Source: Sipunculus nudus
Lineage: Eukaryota > Annelida > Sipuncula > Golfingiida > Sipunculidae
Direction: 5' to 3'
Length of the DNA: 64,000 bases
Assembly (NCBI GenBank): GCA_026874595.1
Contig: CM049308.1
Location: forward strand, 79,406,124 to 79,470,123
In this document: one piece after another, positions 22,801 to 34,175 of the stretch
How positions within the stretch are numbered: the stretch's first letter is position 1
How the letters are laid out: the number at the start of each line of letters is the position of its first letter
Position numbers and translations under genes: made by a program
The notes under the pieces: generated by a model
The model's database searches: none
Told to the model about the DNA's origin: nothing
What the model saw: the letters and a program-made list of their open reading frames with translations, nothing else

Positions 22801-23559
22801 AGTGGTGGTATTAAGCCTGCATAATCTAATAAACATATATCACAGACATATCACAACAAATGTACGGTTATGCACAATTATAAATAAAAAATCAATGTGT
22901 ATAATATTAAAAACAAAATTCCTGAATTAAGGCAAACACATTTTGTAAAGCCTTGAATGCTATTTGCCATTTTAAAATTCAAGTGAATGGTAAGGTTAAA
23001 ATATCTGTCAATAGATAATAACAATGGCTCAGATGACAACATTTGCAAAAGTCTGGTGTATTGATGGTGACATTCAGATGTATGGTCAAAGCATCTAGAT
23101 TAGCCACAGGCCAATGCATAATTTAAATTGTGAAAATTTAAAAAACTTCATGGTATGATATTAAATGCAGTTGTCAAACCAAGAGTTCCAAACACAGTCA
23201 TTTTCTTTAAATCTGCTGTTTATAACTTGTTCTGTGTGATTTTTGAAGTTTAAATTATTTTTAGCATTCCCAGTTTAGCCGACTAATGCATTCTATTTTA
23301 GTCTGTATTGTGTAACAATAGAACTGATTTATATTAAACTTTACATAAAAACACAGGTCTGAAACCTGGCACATGTACACTTGTCAACTTCATTCATTAG
23401 AAAGAATTTTGGGAAAGATTTCCACTACCATTATTTAAACATTAAATTTGAGAACTGAAACTGTGAACATTTCTATCTAGAATGTTCATGAAACTTCTTT
23501 TGGGGCAACAGATCTGATCATTTGTAGCTTCTCACAGACCTGACTGACTACTTGGGGGT
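19811..23559. other. Long non-coding stretch
   Basis: No exon with splice support, no tRNA and no recognisable transposon end was found. An open minus-strand frame at 22006-22260 lies in GC-richer text (21650-22260) but has no recognised motif and no splice sites. It is not called. Confidence 0.4.
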
Positions 23560-25400
23560 CATAATAACGCCTTCCCGTCTGTCTTAGACAGGCAAACACA
23601 TGCACAGAAAGCATTAATTTTTTATTTTGTACTAATCTGTTGGAAAGGTGAACATCTCAATGTTTTCCACATTAGTAGCTGATAAGTAGTAACTAGCAAG
23701 ACACAAAACAAAATATTTTACAGGTGGTCTTCCACCAACTTCCTATATTCCCCAATATTTACCAATAAAAATGGTCTCTAATTTCTTATGCTTTCCAGCA
23801 TTTAGGCCCTCCTATATTTTCCTGTTTTTTATTGCACAATTAAGGCGGTTTCACACCGGATGAAATCCAAATGAATCTGACACGAACGAATATTTCTGTT
23901 GTTCCGAATAAAAAACCTGTCGCATCTGAAATTTCATTCACACCAAATCTGAACGATATTTTTGGTTTCCGACCTAGAAATTTTTGTCTCCGAAATTTGT
24001 ATTGGACAGTTATATGAGCAATATATCGGATGCACTACAAAATAGGCTTTATGGCCATATATATATGGGCCTTTCTAGGTATACCAGCTATAGTCATGAG
24101 TTCACAGGTGACAGATATTTACCAGTGACTGGACCCAGATTCCCGTTTCAACATGCCTATAAAAATAATTGCGCAACCTGTGTTTCAACAGAACAGATTC
24201 CATTGTAACTCCTGCATTTCAAGTTAGTTTGAATCACTAGTTTCGTTTGATTTATATTTGATTTTCAAATCTGCCAATATGATTTAGGAGCCTAGATAAG
24301 TCTGTGTAAAGCTTTGAAACTTGTTTATATGCAAAACGTTTAACTAAAAATAATACTTTTGTTATAATTAAAATGACACATGAAAAAAGTTATTGTTTCA
24401 TGATTTTTTTTTCTAAATTTATCGCGGTACATTTCATTTTCGGGGAGGGGTTGGGTAATGAACACCAAGTCCTGGATAATGTTGCTTATTTGTGTACATA
24501 TCACTTATACAGCTGACTTATATTCAGGGGCGTCAATATAAGGGGGGCCTAGGGGGATGATAAGTGTAATCACCCCCCCCCCCCTTTCAGAGAATAATTG
24601 TATAATATATCGCAATGATATATTAAGAATTAGAATTTACCATGAAATATTGTCTTAACCTGGTTTAAAGGTCTAAATGTTTTGTCCTCAATTGTAAATT
24701 AAAATAAGTGGCCAAGCGAGGATTGAAATCCCCTTTGGTTAAAATATAATTTCCCATAGGAAATATAAATATTATATAAAAAGAAGTCTGATTTTAATGG
24801 AAAAATCATTGGAGCTAAAACAAAGTTATAAATACCTGTTTAAATCAAATAAATTTGATTGAAATAAAAATAATCCCTGTTTTTTATATTTTTTATCACA
24901 TAAATTTAAAACAGTGGACAAGGAAACAACATTTCCTTGTTGTACATTATTATATATCAAATTGGTATCGTGCAAATGAACCAGTCTGGTTATAAAATGT
25001 TCCAGCTCTTTTGTGTTAAAGGTGAAAAGTAGCCATTCTTGTCCAATGCAAACGACATTAAATAGAACATGTTCTATTTTTTTTCGTTCAGATAGCATCA
25101 TTCAGATTAGGTGTGTATGCACCAACATAAAATAAAGAATTTTATTTTTTTGTTCGTATAGCATCGGACGCATCCGGTGTGAAACCGCCTTAAGGTTCTC
25201 TGACATAACGGTTTTACTATTGAAAACCTTCAGTTCTTTTTTTTTGCAAGTTTGCATGTAGGGTGGCATGTAAGACGGCATAATCACATTTACACGGAGT
25301 CAAGTGTGACTGAAAGTCTGATGTGATGGTCAGATGCATCTTAGCGTACAGGCAAATTTTTCTGGGGAAAGCAAACCTGTTATTAAATGCCTTTCTATTG
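23560..25400 (+). repeat. Dispersed repeat F, copy 2 (split by an insertion)
   Basis: The left part (23560-23843) and right part (25190-25400) align with 12640-12908 and 12909-13112 respectively. They are separated by the TTAA-flanked element at 23844-25189. The break is at GCACAA|TTAA, equivalent to GCACAAT|CGTGAA in the other copy. This gives a relative age: repeat F was in place before the transposon arrived. Confidence 0.75.
23844..25189. mobile_element. TTAA-flanked DNA transposon, non-autonomous (Kolobok- or piggyBac-like)
   Basis: Perfect 19-bp terminal inverted repeats, GGCGGTTTCACACCGGATG at the left and its reverse complement at the right, are flanked on both sides by TTAA. The 1346-bp interior has no transposase; the frames present are short. 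A TTAA target with GG...CC termini fits the Kolobok superfamily better than piggyBac, which usually starts CCC; this is inference. Inside, near 24525, is a CAGGGGCGTCAATATAAGGG start with C-rich text, the trace of a hAT-like MITE inserted in turn. Confidence 0.82.
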
Positions 25401-26489
25401 AAATGGCAAACAGATCAAAGTTTCACAATTTCTGGTACATATACTGCATCTGTACTTCTCTAGCACAGCTGAAGGCCTGGGTGTGAAAACATGCACAACC
25501 ACCCCTCAGTTCATAAAGTCTCCTATGTGTATCACTTAAACTGTCCATGTAGTATCAACTGTCAAAACCATTGGGCATAACTTAAACTGTTATACAAAAG
25601 GACCAATTCATGATATGCATCCATTTCAAAATTATCTTTTCCTTGCCCTTGAAGGCTTAGCATCTTGGAGACTGGCCACCAAGGTGACTTAAATGTTATT
25701 TGAGAGTAAACATAGTCTAGTTGTGTGCCTATTAATCAATGATTGGTTGTATGCACATGCACAGAATCTATTCATGCTGGATTGATGGTTTCATTATGAA
25801 TACCAATGTACATGTCACACTATTTACTGGGGTCAATATTTCAGGCTCTAGTATACAGCAGACTTCAAGGTAATATAGAAAGCACATTAAATAATCAATT
25901 AATAATCAATCATCAGTTGTTTTTATTTTTCAATCATCAATTATGGGTTTAAAATAAATTCCTACAACAAATATAGTCACCACCCCACATATTCACTTGA
26001 TTGGGATTCTGAGCTCCATACAATCTGTGTTTGTGAAAGGGAGGAAATCCATAATGAGGCAGCAATGGTGTAAAGTTAAAGAGTCAGTCACAGACTAAGT
26101 TTGCTGTTATTTCCTAAAATGTCTAATCAGTCACAGAAATGTCCAATGCACATGCATTTGTAATTTGTTTATCAACCAATAGAGGGTAGCACTGAGGACA
26201 ATACACAAATTGTGGCAATCTGCAGTAAAGCATTATAATATTGGGATCTTGACAAGGAATTTGATATTACCATTCTGAAATCCAAGTACAAATATTCTTT
26301 ACCACAGGGGATGATCACATTAGATCTCGTTGATGAAACTGATGCCATCACAGTATTTCATATCCAACCATTTATCCTAATGTTTGTTCATCCGACCAAA
26401 ACATTGTCTTCTGAGAAATCTAGATAAAGGGCCCTCTAATAAATTAATAATATGTACCAAATCAATACAAAAAAAAGTAGAAAGAACAC
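25401..26489. other. Non-coding
   Basis: AT-rich, with a short local repeat of AATAATCAAT-type text near 25885-25945. No gene or transposon end seen. Confidence 0.4.
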
Positions 26490-26700
26490 AAAAAGCAAAT
26501 ACTGCACCTCCATGGGGTAGGACACAGCCAAGTTGTTGAGATGTTGCACTATAGAAGGTCAAGGGTTCAAACCCCACCAGTGCCTCACAAACAAAATGGT
26601 GAAATCTTGATAAACCTTCAGAAATTTGTGATAATGTATTAACAACAGGTTATGACTTCTCAGGATGATTCCTATCCCAGTGCATATAAGATGCTAAAAT
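26490..26700 (+). mobile_element. tRNA-derived SINE (SINE-2), copy 1
   Basis: A tRNA-like head includes GCCAAGTTGTTGAGATG (A-box region) and GGGTTCAAACCCC (26563-26575, B-box), followed by CACCAGTGCCTCACAAAC and AAATGGTGAAATCTTGAT. The T-stem pairs only partly, so this is not a functional tRNA. The post-tRNA text matches, inverted, 46205-46300. Confidence 0.6.
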
Positions 26701-27450
26701 CTAGAAGGCTTGATAATTATATATCATACTTATTGCATGGTTAATCCATCCTCATACAACAGATAGTCCAACCAACAGGCCATACACCTAGCCTTTAAAT
26801 AAGAAAAAAAAAGAAAGAGAAAAATATTTCTCCTCCTAAATATGTTTATGATTCAAGCCACTGTACCATGGATCAATCAGGGCAATTTAATTTCTAATAG
26901 TACAAAATGTCTCCACATGATGTCAGCACCGGAGGCAGCACCTTTTAAGTTTTGGGATGTCTAAAAACAAGTTCAGAATTATCCTGCACCAGTCTCTTCA
27001 TCAGAGTAAAACTTAAAAATTTAATCAACCCTTCCTTGCCCCAAGATCCACCAAAATATTGTGACACATCAGCAAAATTTTGAGTCATTTTGTAGAAAAA
27101 TGAACATACAGAGATCGACACATGTAAAATCATATCCCCTATCATACTATACTGGTGGAGGTTATGTTTTAACCAATGTCTCTCTGTCTACAAGATACAT
27201 AATTATTCAAAAGTTATTTATCAACACTGATGTCCATCTTCACTGGCAGAATTTACAGTGGGGGAAAATCTTCTTTTTAAGGGTAGGTTTGTGGCTTGTA
27301 GTGGCCAATGTCTATTGATTTACGATAAAGGGAGGCAGATAGGTAATATGACAAATGTTATATGTAATTGCCGAATCTTCCAGATTTTCAGTGTTATACA
27401 TTTGGAGCAAAGAATAACCATTATATTGTCACTAGTCAAAAATACATAAC
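26701..27450. other. Non-coding with a hairpin-element fragment
   Basis: At 27153-27185 the text GGAGGTTATGTTTTAACCAA with CTCTCTGTCT is related to the element at 34872-35100, without its left hairpin arm. Nothing else recognised. Confidence 0.4.
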
Positions 27451-27829
27451 AGTGACTCCCTGTGGTTCTATCAAGATTACACCTAGTCTATGAGGATCAA
27501 ACCGGAATCATTCAGGACCAGTTACAGTACAATACTCTTAACCGCATGGCAACATCCTACACCAAACGATGAAGAAAAACAGTCGAATACCTGGCTCTGA
27601 AATGGAGTCCACTGTTGTCATGGTGTTAATGTCTCTCAGAGGCTGAAGGCTGTTACCAGTGGGACGTGGACTCACACCTCCCCTGTAGCCAGCCGAGATC
27701 TCCTCACCACCGCCCCCAAATTATATCCAACATCCTCCGCCACCCCTGTCATAAGCTTCTTCTACTTGCCATGCTACATCAGTATGACCTCCTGAAAAGA
27801 GCAAATATTTTGAAAGCATAATTTCTAAA
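27451..27829. other. Coding-like, GC-richer stretch, no clean frame
   Basis: This block has higher GC and CpG than its surroundings and several protein-like stretches on both strands. Examples are LHLVYEDQTGIIQDQL on the plus strand near 27479 and, on the minus strand, GGHTDVAWQVEEAYDRGGGG ending in a stop and then SLQPLRDINTMTTVDSISEP in the same frame. No frame stays open throughout and no splice pair resolves it. It may be a decayed exon, a pseudogene or an old retroelement piece. Confidence 0.25.
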
Positions 27830-28760
27830 ATGACTCTAATTTCGCGACTGCCAGCGATGTTTTCTGTCGACGATGTTAAAGTGAAATGTTTCCGTCTGTC
27901 ACAGGCACCGCAGTTTGTATCTGACTAGATTCTTATTACATTGAGCATCCACATCAAACTTGTTTCCAATAAAATTCTGAAGATACAAAGATGTGTTTTT
28001 CATAATATATAAACATGATAAAGCGTTCAAGATCAAAATGGGTGTCCGTGACGAAGCTAACTCGTGTACCATTCCTGGTACTCACGTGCCTCATGTGCAA
28101 TTCACGTGGGATCTTTAGTAATTATATTTACAGCATATGGGAAAGCACGCGCGGTGGAACAACTGAGACACAGTTGGAACTGTCATCTTATTTAAGTTTA
28201 AACGACCCCGGTTAGTTTTTGGATGGGTGACCGCGCCTACCAAACAGGGCCCGATCGAGGGCACACCAGCTACGACCATTATTTTAACGCGCCTTTACTT
28301 TCCTATATTCATTACGTATTATGCAAATAAAAGTTATCTGATAATAGGCAGTTATTTTTTATAAAGTCTTCTTCCAACTTCCGTGCAGCTGCTTGTCACT
28401 TTTCGGCCCGCCGATATCGCCGCCTGGTGGGTTAACTTGAAACAACTGGTAGTTACATGAGCTGCCGTCTATATCAAGTGATCGTACCTATACGCGAAGT
28501 AGTGATCATTTTGTGAAGTGATTGAGCTCAGTTTGATTAATCATTTGCGGACTCCATATAATTCATGTGACGGTTGGAAGCCCGTTTGTAGGAAATACTG
28601 TTAAGCTAACATAACAAACTTATACACGACCAAATTATCACTCAATTCATATGACCGCTCGAGTGTCAGAGCGGCTCTGCGTCTCTACGGAAGGTTATCA
28701 AACCGCATGCCTCTAAAATCTCGACCACCGCAAATTCTGCAGGAAGATAATTTTCAAATA
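27830..28760. promoter_or_regulatory. CpG-richer block, possible promoter region
   Basis: CpG dinucleotides (TTTCGCGAC, GTCGACGATG, CGCGCGGTGG, GGCCCGCCGATATCGCCGCC, CGCTCGAGTG) are much denser here than in the surrounding AT-rich DNA. Outside the GC-rich tails of families B and C it is the clearest such block in the window. That is the pattern of an unmethylated promoter or first-exon region in molluscs. No TATA box or transcription start can be assigned. A 5S-derived fragment lies inside it. Confidence 0.35.
28186..28282 (+). pseudogene. 5S rRNA-derived fragment
   Basis: TTTAAG...CCCCGGTTAGT..TTGGATGGGTGACCGC matches the 3' half of 5S rRNA, including the box C part of the internal promoter (GGATGGGTGACCGC). 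The start of the gene is absent before it. After a scrambled 3' end, GCTACGACCATT (28270-28281) resembles the 5S rRNA 5' start. This looks like a broken 5S copy or the head of a 5S-derived SINE rather than a functional gene. Confidence 0.6.
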
Positions 28761-28829
28761 CTCCATTATCTCAACCTCTGAGAAAATTAATTATTTTTAA
28801 GTGGTTGCCAAATTAGAATAAATAAGGTA

Positions 28830-28880
28830 CTTTAATTGCTTTGCTGGGGATTGAACCCAGTTTTCCAGCCAAGAGAGCAA
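28830..28880 (-). other. tRNA T-arm-like fragment
   Basis: On the minus strand CTGGG-TTCAATC-CCCAG forms a perfect 5-bp T-arm with a B-box loop. It is flanked by TTGCT and AGCAA, which could pair. There is no room for D and anticodon arms, so this is a tRNA relic or SINE fragment. Confidence 0.35.
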
Positions 28881-29518
28881 AATTGTTTAAAAAAGATGAC
28901 AAAAATATTATATCAAAAATTTTACTTGATAAATAATATAGCTAATCAAACATGTTGTATACACAGCAGAATACTGATTATCCAAAAATGGATATATCTC
29001 TGGAATTGTACAAATCTATGCTCTTTACTCAACAATACCATCTACAACTTATGCTTCAAGAGGAATGATTTTGCTAGGTTTACAGGGTCTGACTGTAAGA
29101 AGGGGGTACAAGGTGCTAGGCAAATCCCTTTATGTTTTGAGATTGGTTAGCTGATCAAAAACAATATAGATATAACCATATGAAACCTCATCTAAATACA
29201 ATAAAGATCACAACTACTGGATCAGAGTTTGTCCTGTGACATACATATGTATGTATGTATGTGTGTATGTTCAGACCTGTAACTCAAAAAATACACCACA
29301 TTAGAAATGAAAATTTAAAACCTATACATTGGTAGGTCTGTCTGTTTCCCTCAAAGATCATCCTGAACACACACTGCAGAATCACAGGGTCCAAAATATA
29401 CTGCAGGTCTCTTCTTTGTGGTTCTCCTTGATATATCTTTTACAAATGCACGCTCATCTAGATTTTGCAGAGCTATACCCTTAGTACTCAAGGCATTTGT
29501 AGGTCTGTATATATATAT
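28881..29518. other. Non-coding
   Basis: Includes a (GTAT)n microsatellite at about 29245-29272 and a short TA run (29508-29517) that is the insertion site of the following element. Confidence 0.5.
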
Positions 29519-30497
29519 GTCGAGGGAAGAATGAGAATCTGGGAAGATCCGGAATCCTCCCGGGAAAAATGAGATTTCTGATTTTTCCCGGGGAAAAGTG
29601 AGAATTCTAATTTTTCCCGGGAATAAGGGGAATTCCCATTCTTCCGGGGGAAAATCAGAATCATTTCCCACTTTGATTTGATTCTCATTTTTTCCGGGAA
29701 GAATGAGAATTCTGATTTTTCCCAGGGAAAAAACAGAATTCTTATTATTCCCAGCCAGCTCCAATTTGTTAATTGATATCCTTTTAATATTTAAGGTGGG
29801 TTAAGTTTGCATATTTTACTACAGTATCTGGTTAGTCAACACTCTAAAATCCAACATAAATAATTGTGTATCATCAAGATTTAGAGAGGTTTTTTTTTTG
29901 CCCAACAAAATATGTAATATCAGGAAATCATTTAATATGAACTGTCCATTTTACTGGTAATAAAACAAACCAGTGTGTGCATTCTTTTTTTAAATGCAAT
30001 AAAGTTCAGGTAATTGTCTGTCGTTAGATATCCATCAGATATTTGAGAAACACATTGTGCCAAGGTGGTCCAATACGGTGACACAATCATCTAAAACTTA
30101 TTTAATTTTAACTTTGAACAGTTAATAATTAATGTGAAAGAAAGATGATCAAAGTTTCTTTCTGAAAAAGAGAAATAAGTATGAAATAAATTTAAAGAGT
30201 TAGGTTGGCATCAATAATTCCCATTCTTCCTGGGAAGAATGAGAATTCTCATTTTTCCCAGGTTTGAATTTCAAAACTGAATTCCAATCTCTCAGAGGAA
30301 AAATGAGAATTCTCAATTTTCCTGGGAGAGACTGGAATTCTCATTTGTCCCAGGAAGAATGAGAATTCTCATTCTTCCTGGGAAGAATGGAAATCCCTTC
30401 ATTCCATTTCTGGATTCTCATTTTTCCCGGGAAAAATCAGAATTGTAATTTTTCCCGGGAAATTCGGATCTTCCCAGATTTTCATTCTTCCCTCAAC
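29519..30497. mobile_element. TIR element built of CCCGGG/GAATTC palindromes, in a TA run
   Basis: The left end GTCGAGGGAAGAATGAGAAT and the reverse complement of the right end (GTTGAGGGAAGAATGAAAAT) match for over 40 bases with few differences. Both ends are bordered by TATATAT. Each inverted-repeat region (about 29519-29755 and 30215-30497) is an array of short palindromes, TTTTTCCCGGGAAAAA and ATGAGAATTCTCAT in many variants. The centre is AT-rich and non-coding. The apparent 137-residue minus-strand frame across the left arm is a consequence of the repeat. Superfamily unknown; the structure is foldback/MITE-like. Confidence 0.78.
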
Positions 30498-31377
30498 ATA
30501 TATATACATGATTACAGTAAAAGATTGTACTTTCAAGTTATTTACATTTTTCATGATCTGCACAACCCTTAAAAATGCCTTGAGTGGATTATGGCCTAAA
30601 TAAAATTGTGAATATATGGGTCTGAGTTAGTAAAAAGGAAAATTTGTATTTCCTCATATGAGTAATATCCATGTGTTTATGTATATTAAAAATTATTCAA
30701 GTTAACTTTTATATTTAATTTTTAAATAATCCTGCTCACTAATTGACAATATTTTCATGATATATTACCAAGCTATCTCATTTTTCCTGCCATCAAAACC
30801 AAAACTATGACCAGAGGCTGAAGACCCTGGATGCTTGTGACACTGTTATACATATGTTGTACATATATGTATGTGATGTATGGTATTGTACATAACAAAA
30901 ATACTGAGTCTGATTACTGACTATCAGTCATGTTCACAAATACTGGCCTATACCAGGTCTGATTTATTATAACAAGTCATGTCAACAAATACCGGCTTGT
31001 TTGAGTATAAATCTGCTCCTGCCATATATGTGCAGCAAAACTCTAACACTAATGCTGGCTGACTGTGTAACATAACCTTTAAATGCAATATGAGTGACAC
31101 CACTCTGGTTACAAACATATGTTCATCATGCAAAGCAAGGAGGACAGATATCTGTCAAACCAACCAGTACAGTAAAAAACACACCCCAAGTACAGTGAAA
31201 CTTCTTCATCTGAAAATCTGTTGCTTTATTATGTACAACGTTTGTTTACAAATCAAATTTTGCAAAAGTTATAGTAGGTCATGGTGACATGTTTACTAAC
31301 ATTTCATATAAATATACTATTTGCAACTAAATGGTGATGAAAATTAATCTTTAAACTTTTTTTGGATTAGCACTGTA
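30498..31377. other. Non-coding
   Basis: Contains a small direct repeat: GTCATGTTCACAAATACTGGC near 30928 and GTCATGTCAACAAATACCGGC near 30977. Otherwise nothing recognised. Confidence 0.4.
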
Positions 31378-31632
31378 ATTTGTTGCTGAGGGTGGGGTCA
31401 TCCCAAAAGCGTTCCTCCCGCTTCTACCAGTAATATATAATGGTCACCAAACTGTCTTCGCAGATAAATTCCCACCCAGAGAATGTCCTTGAGTATTTTC
31501 CTGTCATATTTTCATGCCCTTATCAAACCTGACCTCACACAATTTTTATACTATTCATGGGGCCTGTCATTTTGCATAGGCCTTAAAAGCAGATGTCACA
31601 AGTCACATGTCAAAGTATGGGTATAACGCTAG
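31378..31632 (+). repeat. Dispersed repeat G, copy 1
   Basis: The right part (31549-31632: CATTTTGCA, CAGATGTCACA, CATGTC-AA-TATGGGTATA-CGCTAG) aligns with 47705-47787. Both copies stop at CGCTAG. The left portion is only weakly alike. Class unknown. Confidence 0.45.
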
Positions 31633-32519
31633 AATTTAAACAATTCACAACAAAGTGCACACACAATGACAACCAGTTTTAACTTGATTCAACCTCTGCA
31701 TGAGACTGGAGGGAAGAACCAGAAACAGGGATGTGCGTGATGACTGGTTGGGAAGGTCCAACCTTGTTTGTTTATAAGCACAGACACGCTGTATTGAGGG
31801 GGTTGTCCTTGACACAGGTGCTTGTATGCTGCTGCTGACACCTGCAGGCCTGTGTATTGACCTATGCATGACTAACGGTGGCTACTGAAAGACTGATTGA
31901 TCAGAGCCTGGTAAGTCCTGGCTGCCAGCTGCTGCCTGGTACAGTCTCTTAAATAACAGCAACTCCTGTTATAAACAATGCTTTCTCAGCCCTGATCTAC
32001 AGCTGTCACTAACAGAACACACAGATAGAATATGTTCAGACAGCTGAAGTACACTCAAAGATTTTAAAGAAGAGGACTTCTAACTATTTAGTTATCTAAA
32101 TGTGTGATTACATATATGTTAGAAAAAATTCTAAAAAAAGCACTTCTATTTATACTCATATCTACATATGTGATTTAATATAATAAAAGTTCCAGGATTT
32201 TAACATGAGAACATTTTGGTGTATTTTATGATCTGAACGTGTGATTATATATATAACCCAAGAACACTGAACTACTTATATTATAAAAAGATAATGAAAG
32301 GTAAAAGATAATGAAAGACAAAAAGATAATGAGTTGAATGGTGCACTGGGGTATCTTAATTACATCTGAGGTCTTTTGAGATAAGTAAAGCCTAAGCATT
32401 TAAGTTAATAAGACACAAACAATGTATGATTTTGACTGTTGTATGATCTTAGCAGAGCTAAAGAGGTTTTTTTATAATTTCTTCACATATAAAATATATG
32501 TTGTATGATGGTCATGGGA
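31633..32519. other. Non-coding
   Basis: GC-moderate text at 31640-31960 with no supported frame, then AT-rich DNA with a local repeat of AAAGATAATGA near 32286-32330. Confidence 0.4.
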
Positions 32520-33085
32520 AAATTGGTCAGGGCTGTCTAAGTGTATGGTACGCTCTTCCTACAAAGGTTGTATGAGGTTGCTACGATGGTTGTAATACAA
32601 AAGAAAAATTTCCTCCATTTTCTGTTGTGGACCTGTCATATATGTGTTATGTGATGTATGTGATTGAGCCTTAAGAAAAACCCACAGCAGTTGAAGGAAT
32701 GACCTGCAATGGTAGATCATTCGTAGGACCATCACAGGTAAAACGTGCGCCAATCGTTGGGCTGTCCTAGGAAAGTCCTTTGATTTGCAGGGCCTCAGAT
32801 AACCAAGAAATTGTATGAAAGTCTTAGGTTTATTGTAACACAGTAACACAGTTACAAGGCAACGTACAACAGACCTAGGAGATCGGTCTGCAATAAAGAA
32901 TAACCAGGCTATGAAATAAATTTTGACCATGTTCAAAATTCTAAGACAAGGGTCTGTGACAGTTTTTTTCGTCACAAAACACCTGAATATCATTTGACAC
33001 ACCCACGACTATCCTAGGAAGTTCCCCAATTTTCTGTTATAGACCTGTTGTATATGTGTTGTGCGATGTATGTGTCTTAGGCTTA
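32520..33085. repeat. Segment with 75-bp direct repeats at its two ends
   Basis: The block ATTTTCTGTTGTGGACCTG...ATGTGTTATGTGATGTATGTG (about 32616-32676) recurs at about 33028-33085 (ATTTTCTGTTATAGACCTG...GTGTTGTGCGATGTATGTG), followed by AGGCTTAA-like text in both. Between them a 147-codon minus-strand frame (32559-33002) is open, but it has no splice sites, no recognised motif and low-complexity neighbours. It could be a chance frame or a relic inside an unknown repeat. Confidence 0.45.
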
Positions 33086-33667
33086 AACTAATAATTTCCA
33101 CATTGGTAAATGAAGGAAACTAAAAATATGAAAATTTTACTGAAAAATGTAACAAGAATGAATACTTTCTAAATTTATTCAGGAATTTTTTGGGAAATAA
33201 AACATGTAAATCTCTCTCTCTCTCTATTTTGAGACTGTTGTGTTTCGTGTACATGTCTGATCAGCTTCCAGTATTCCTGTCATACAGAAAGACAGGCCAA
33301 CTATCACATGGGGTACTTTGCCAACATTCCTCATCATATTTAAAAAAGGTCCTTGATTACTTGCATAAATCATAGTTATAAATCCCTGATCCCCGCAATA
33401 ACCTTAAAGTTATATGTTCAAGAAGAAAATCAAAGATATAAATAAACTTATAACTAAATAGAACAAACTTAAAGCCTAGTAAAGGTAGTAGTCAACAACA
33501 ATAATGGACAATACTTATAAATGGTGGCTATTTGCTCTATGAGATGGCATATTAAGACTTTTTACTGGTACTCATATTCCTGGCTTTTTACTTATGTTAC
33601 TTCCATTATTTCCTGCTGGGGCAGAGATCTTTCAAGGTGACCACACCTCTCACTTTTTAGTATAACC

Positions 33668-34025
33668 ACCTCCATTTTTAATGCTAGCTTACTTAGTATA
33701 TGTATACATCTGCAGAATTCCATTCCAGTTTTGGACTACGTGACAGGGCAGTATAACAAGCTTCCTCTCATTTTATATCTTGGTGTTAACAAGGCCCAGT
33801 GACTACTGCACCTGGGGGCCCCGGGTATGTAATTGTCCACATTTTTGGATCATACCACTGAGGAACTCCCAAAATTAAAGGCACACTCATTTCTGAGTAA
33901 AACATGGCCTTTCCCATTAAGCCTGCAGAGCACTCACTCTGGGTGGGTGAAAAATCTAACCACCTCAGCTGAGATTCAAAACTCATGATCTCCTGGCTTT
34001 GAGTCCTGTGCTCTTGTGACAGGGT
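33668..34025 (-). mobile_element. tRNA-derived SINE (SINE-1), copy 2
   Basis: It aligns with 14287-14640 and 35135-35475 through CATCTGCAGAATTCCATTCC, GAGGAAC-CCC, AAAGGCACACTC, TTTC-CATTAAGCCTGCAGAG and the tRNA-related end (TGAGATTCAAAACTCATGAT, about 33970-33990). The 3' end on the minus strand is TTAATGCTAGCTTA reversed, as in copy 3. Confidence 0.65.
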
Positions 34026-34043
34026 AAAGTTCTTATTTCAAAT

Positions 34044-34175
34044 AGATATTATATTGTTCCAAATTTTATAAGTTGCTCTGAATTAGTTAGTTACAAATGT
34101 CAGGGTTTAACTGAGAATAACAAGATTGTATTTCCAGGGAGTCACAGTTGCACACCTTGTAAATAGTTGACTAAT
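34044..34175 (+). repeat. Dispersed repeat E, copy 2
   Basis: Matches 1409-1640 at TTTTATAAGT-GCTCT-AATTAGTTAGTTACAAATGTC, TTTCCAGGGAGTCACAGTT and TGACTAATGATT, and lacks the middle of copy 1. It begins shortly after the 5' end of SINE-1 copy 2. Confidence 0.55.

Noticed and set aside
26514-26590. Possible functional tRNA gene
   Set aside because: A good B-box, but the T-stem pairs at only three positions and no acceptor stem closes; tRNA-derived SINE head.
28835-28876. Possible tRNA gene on the minus strand
   Set aside because: A perfect T-arm, but no space for D and anticodon arms between the pairing ends.
29351-29764. 137-codon minus-strand open frame
   Set aside because: It runs through the palindrome arrays of the CCCGGG element; the repeated peptide FPGKIRI-type text only mirrors the DNA repeat.
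32559-33002. 147-codon minus-strand open frame, the longest in the window
   Set aside because: No recognised motif, no splice sites, unusual composition, and flanked by direct repeats; probably chance or a relic.
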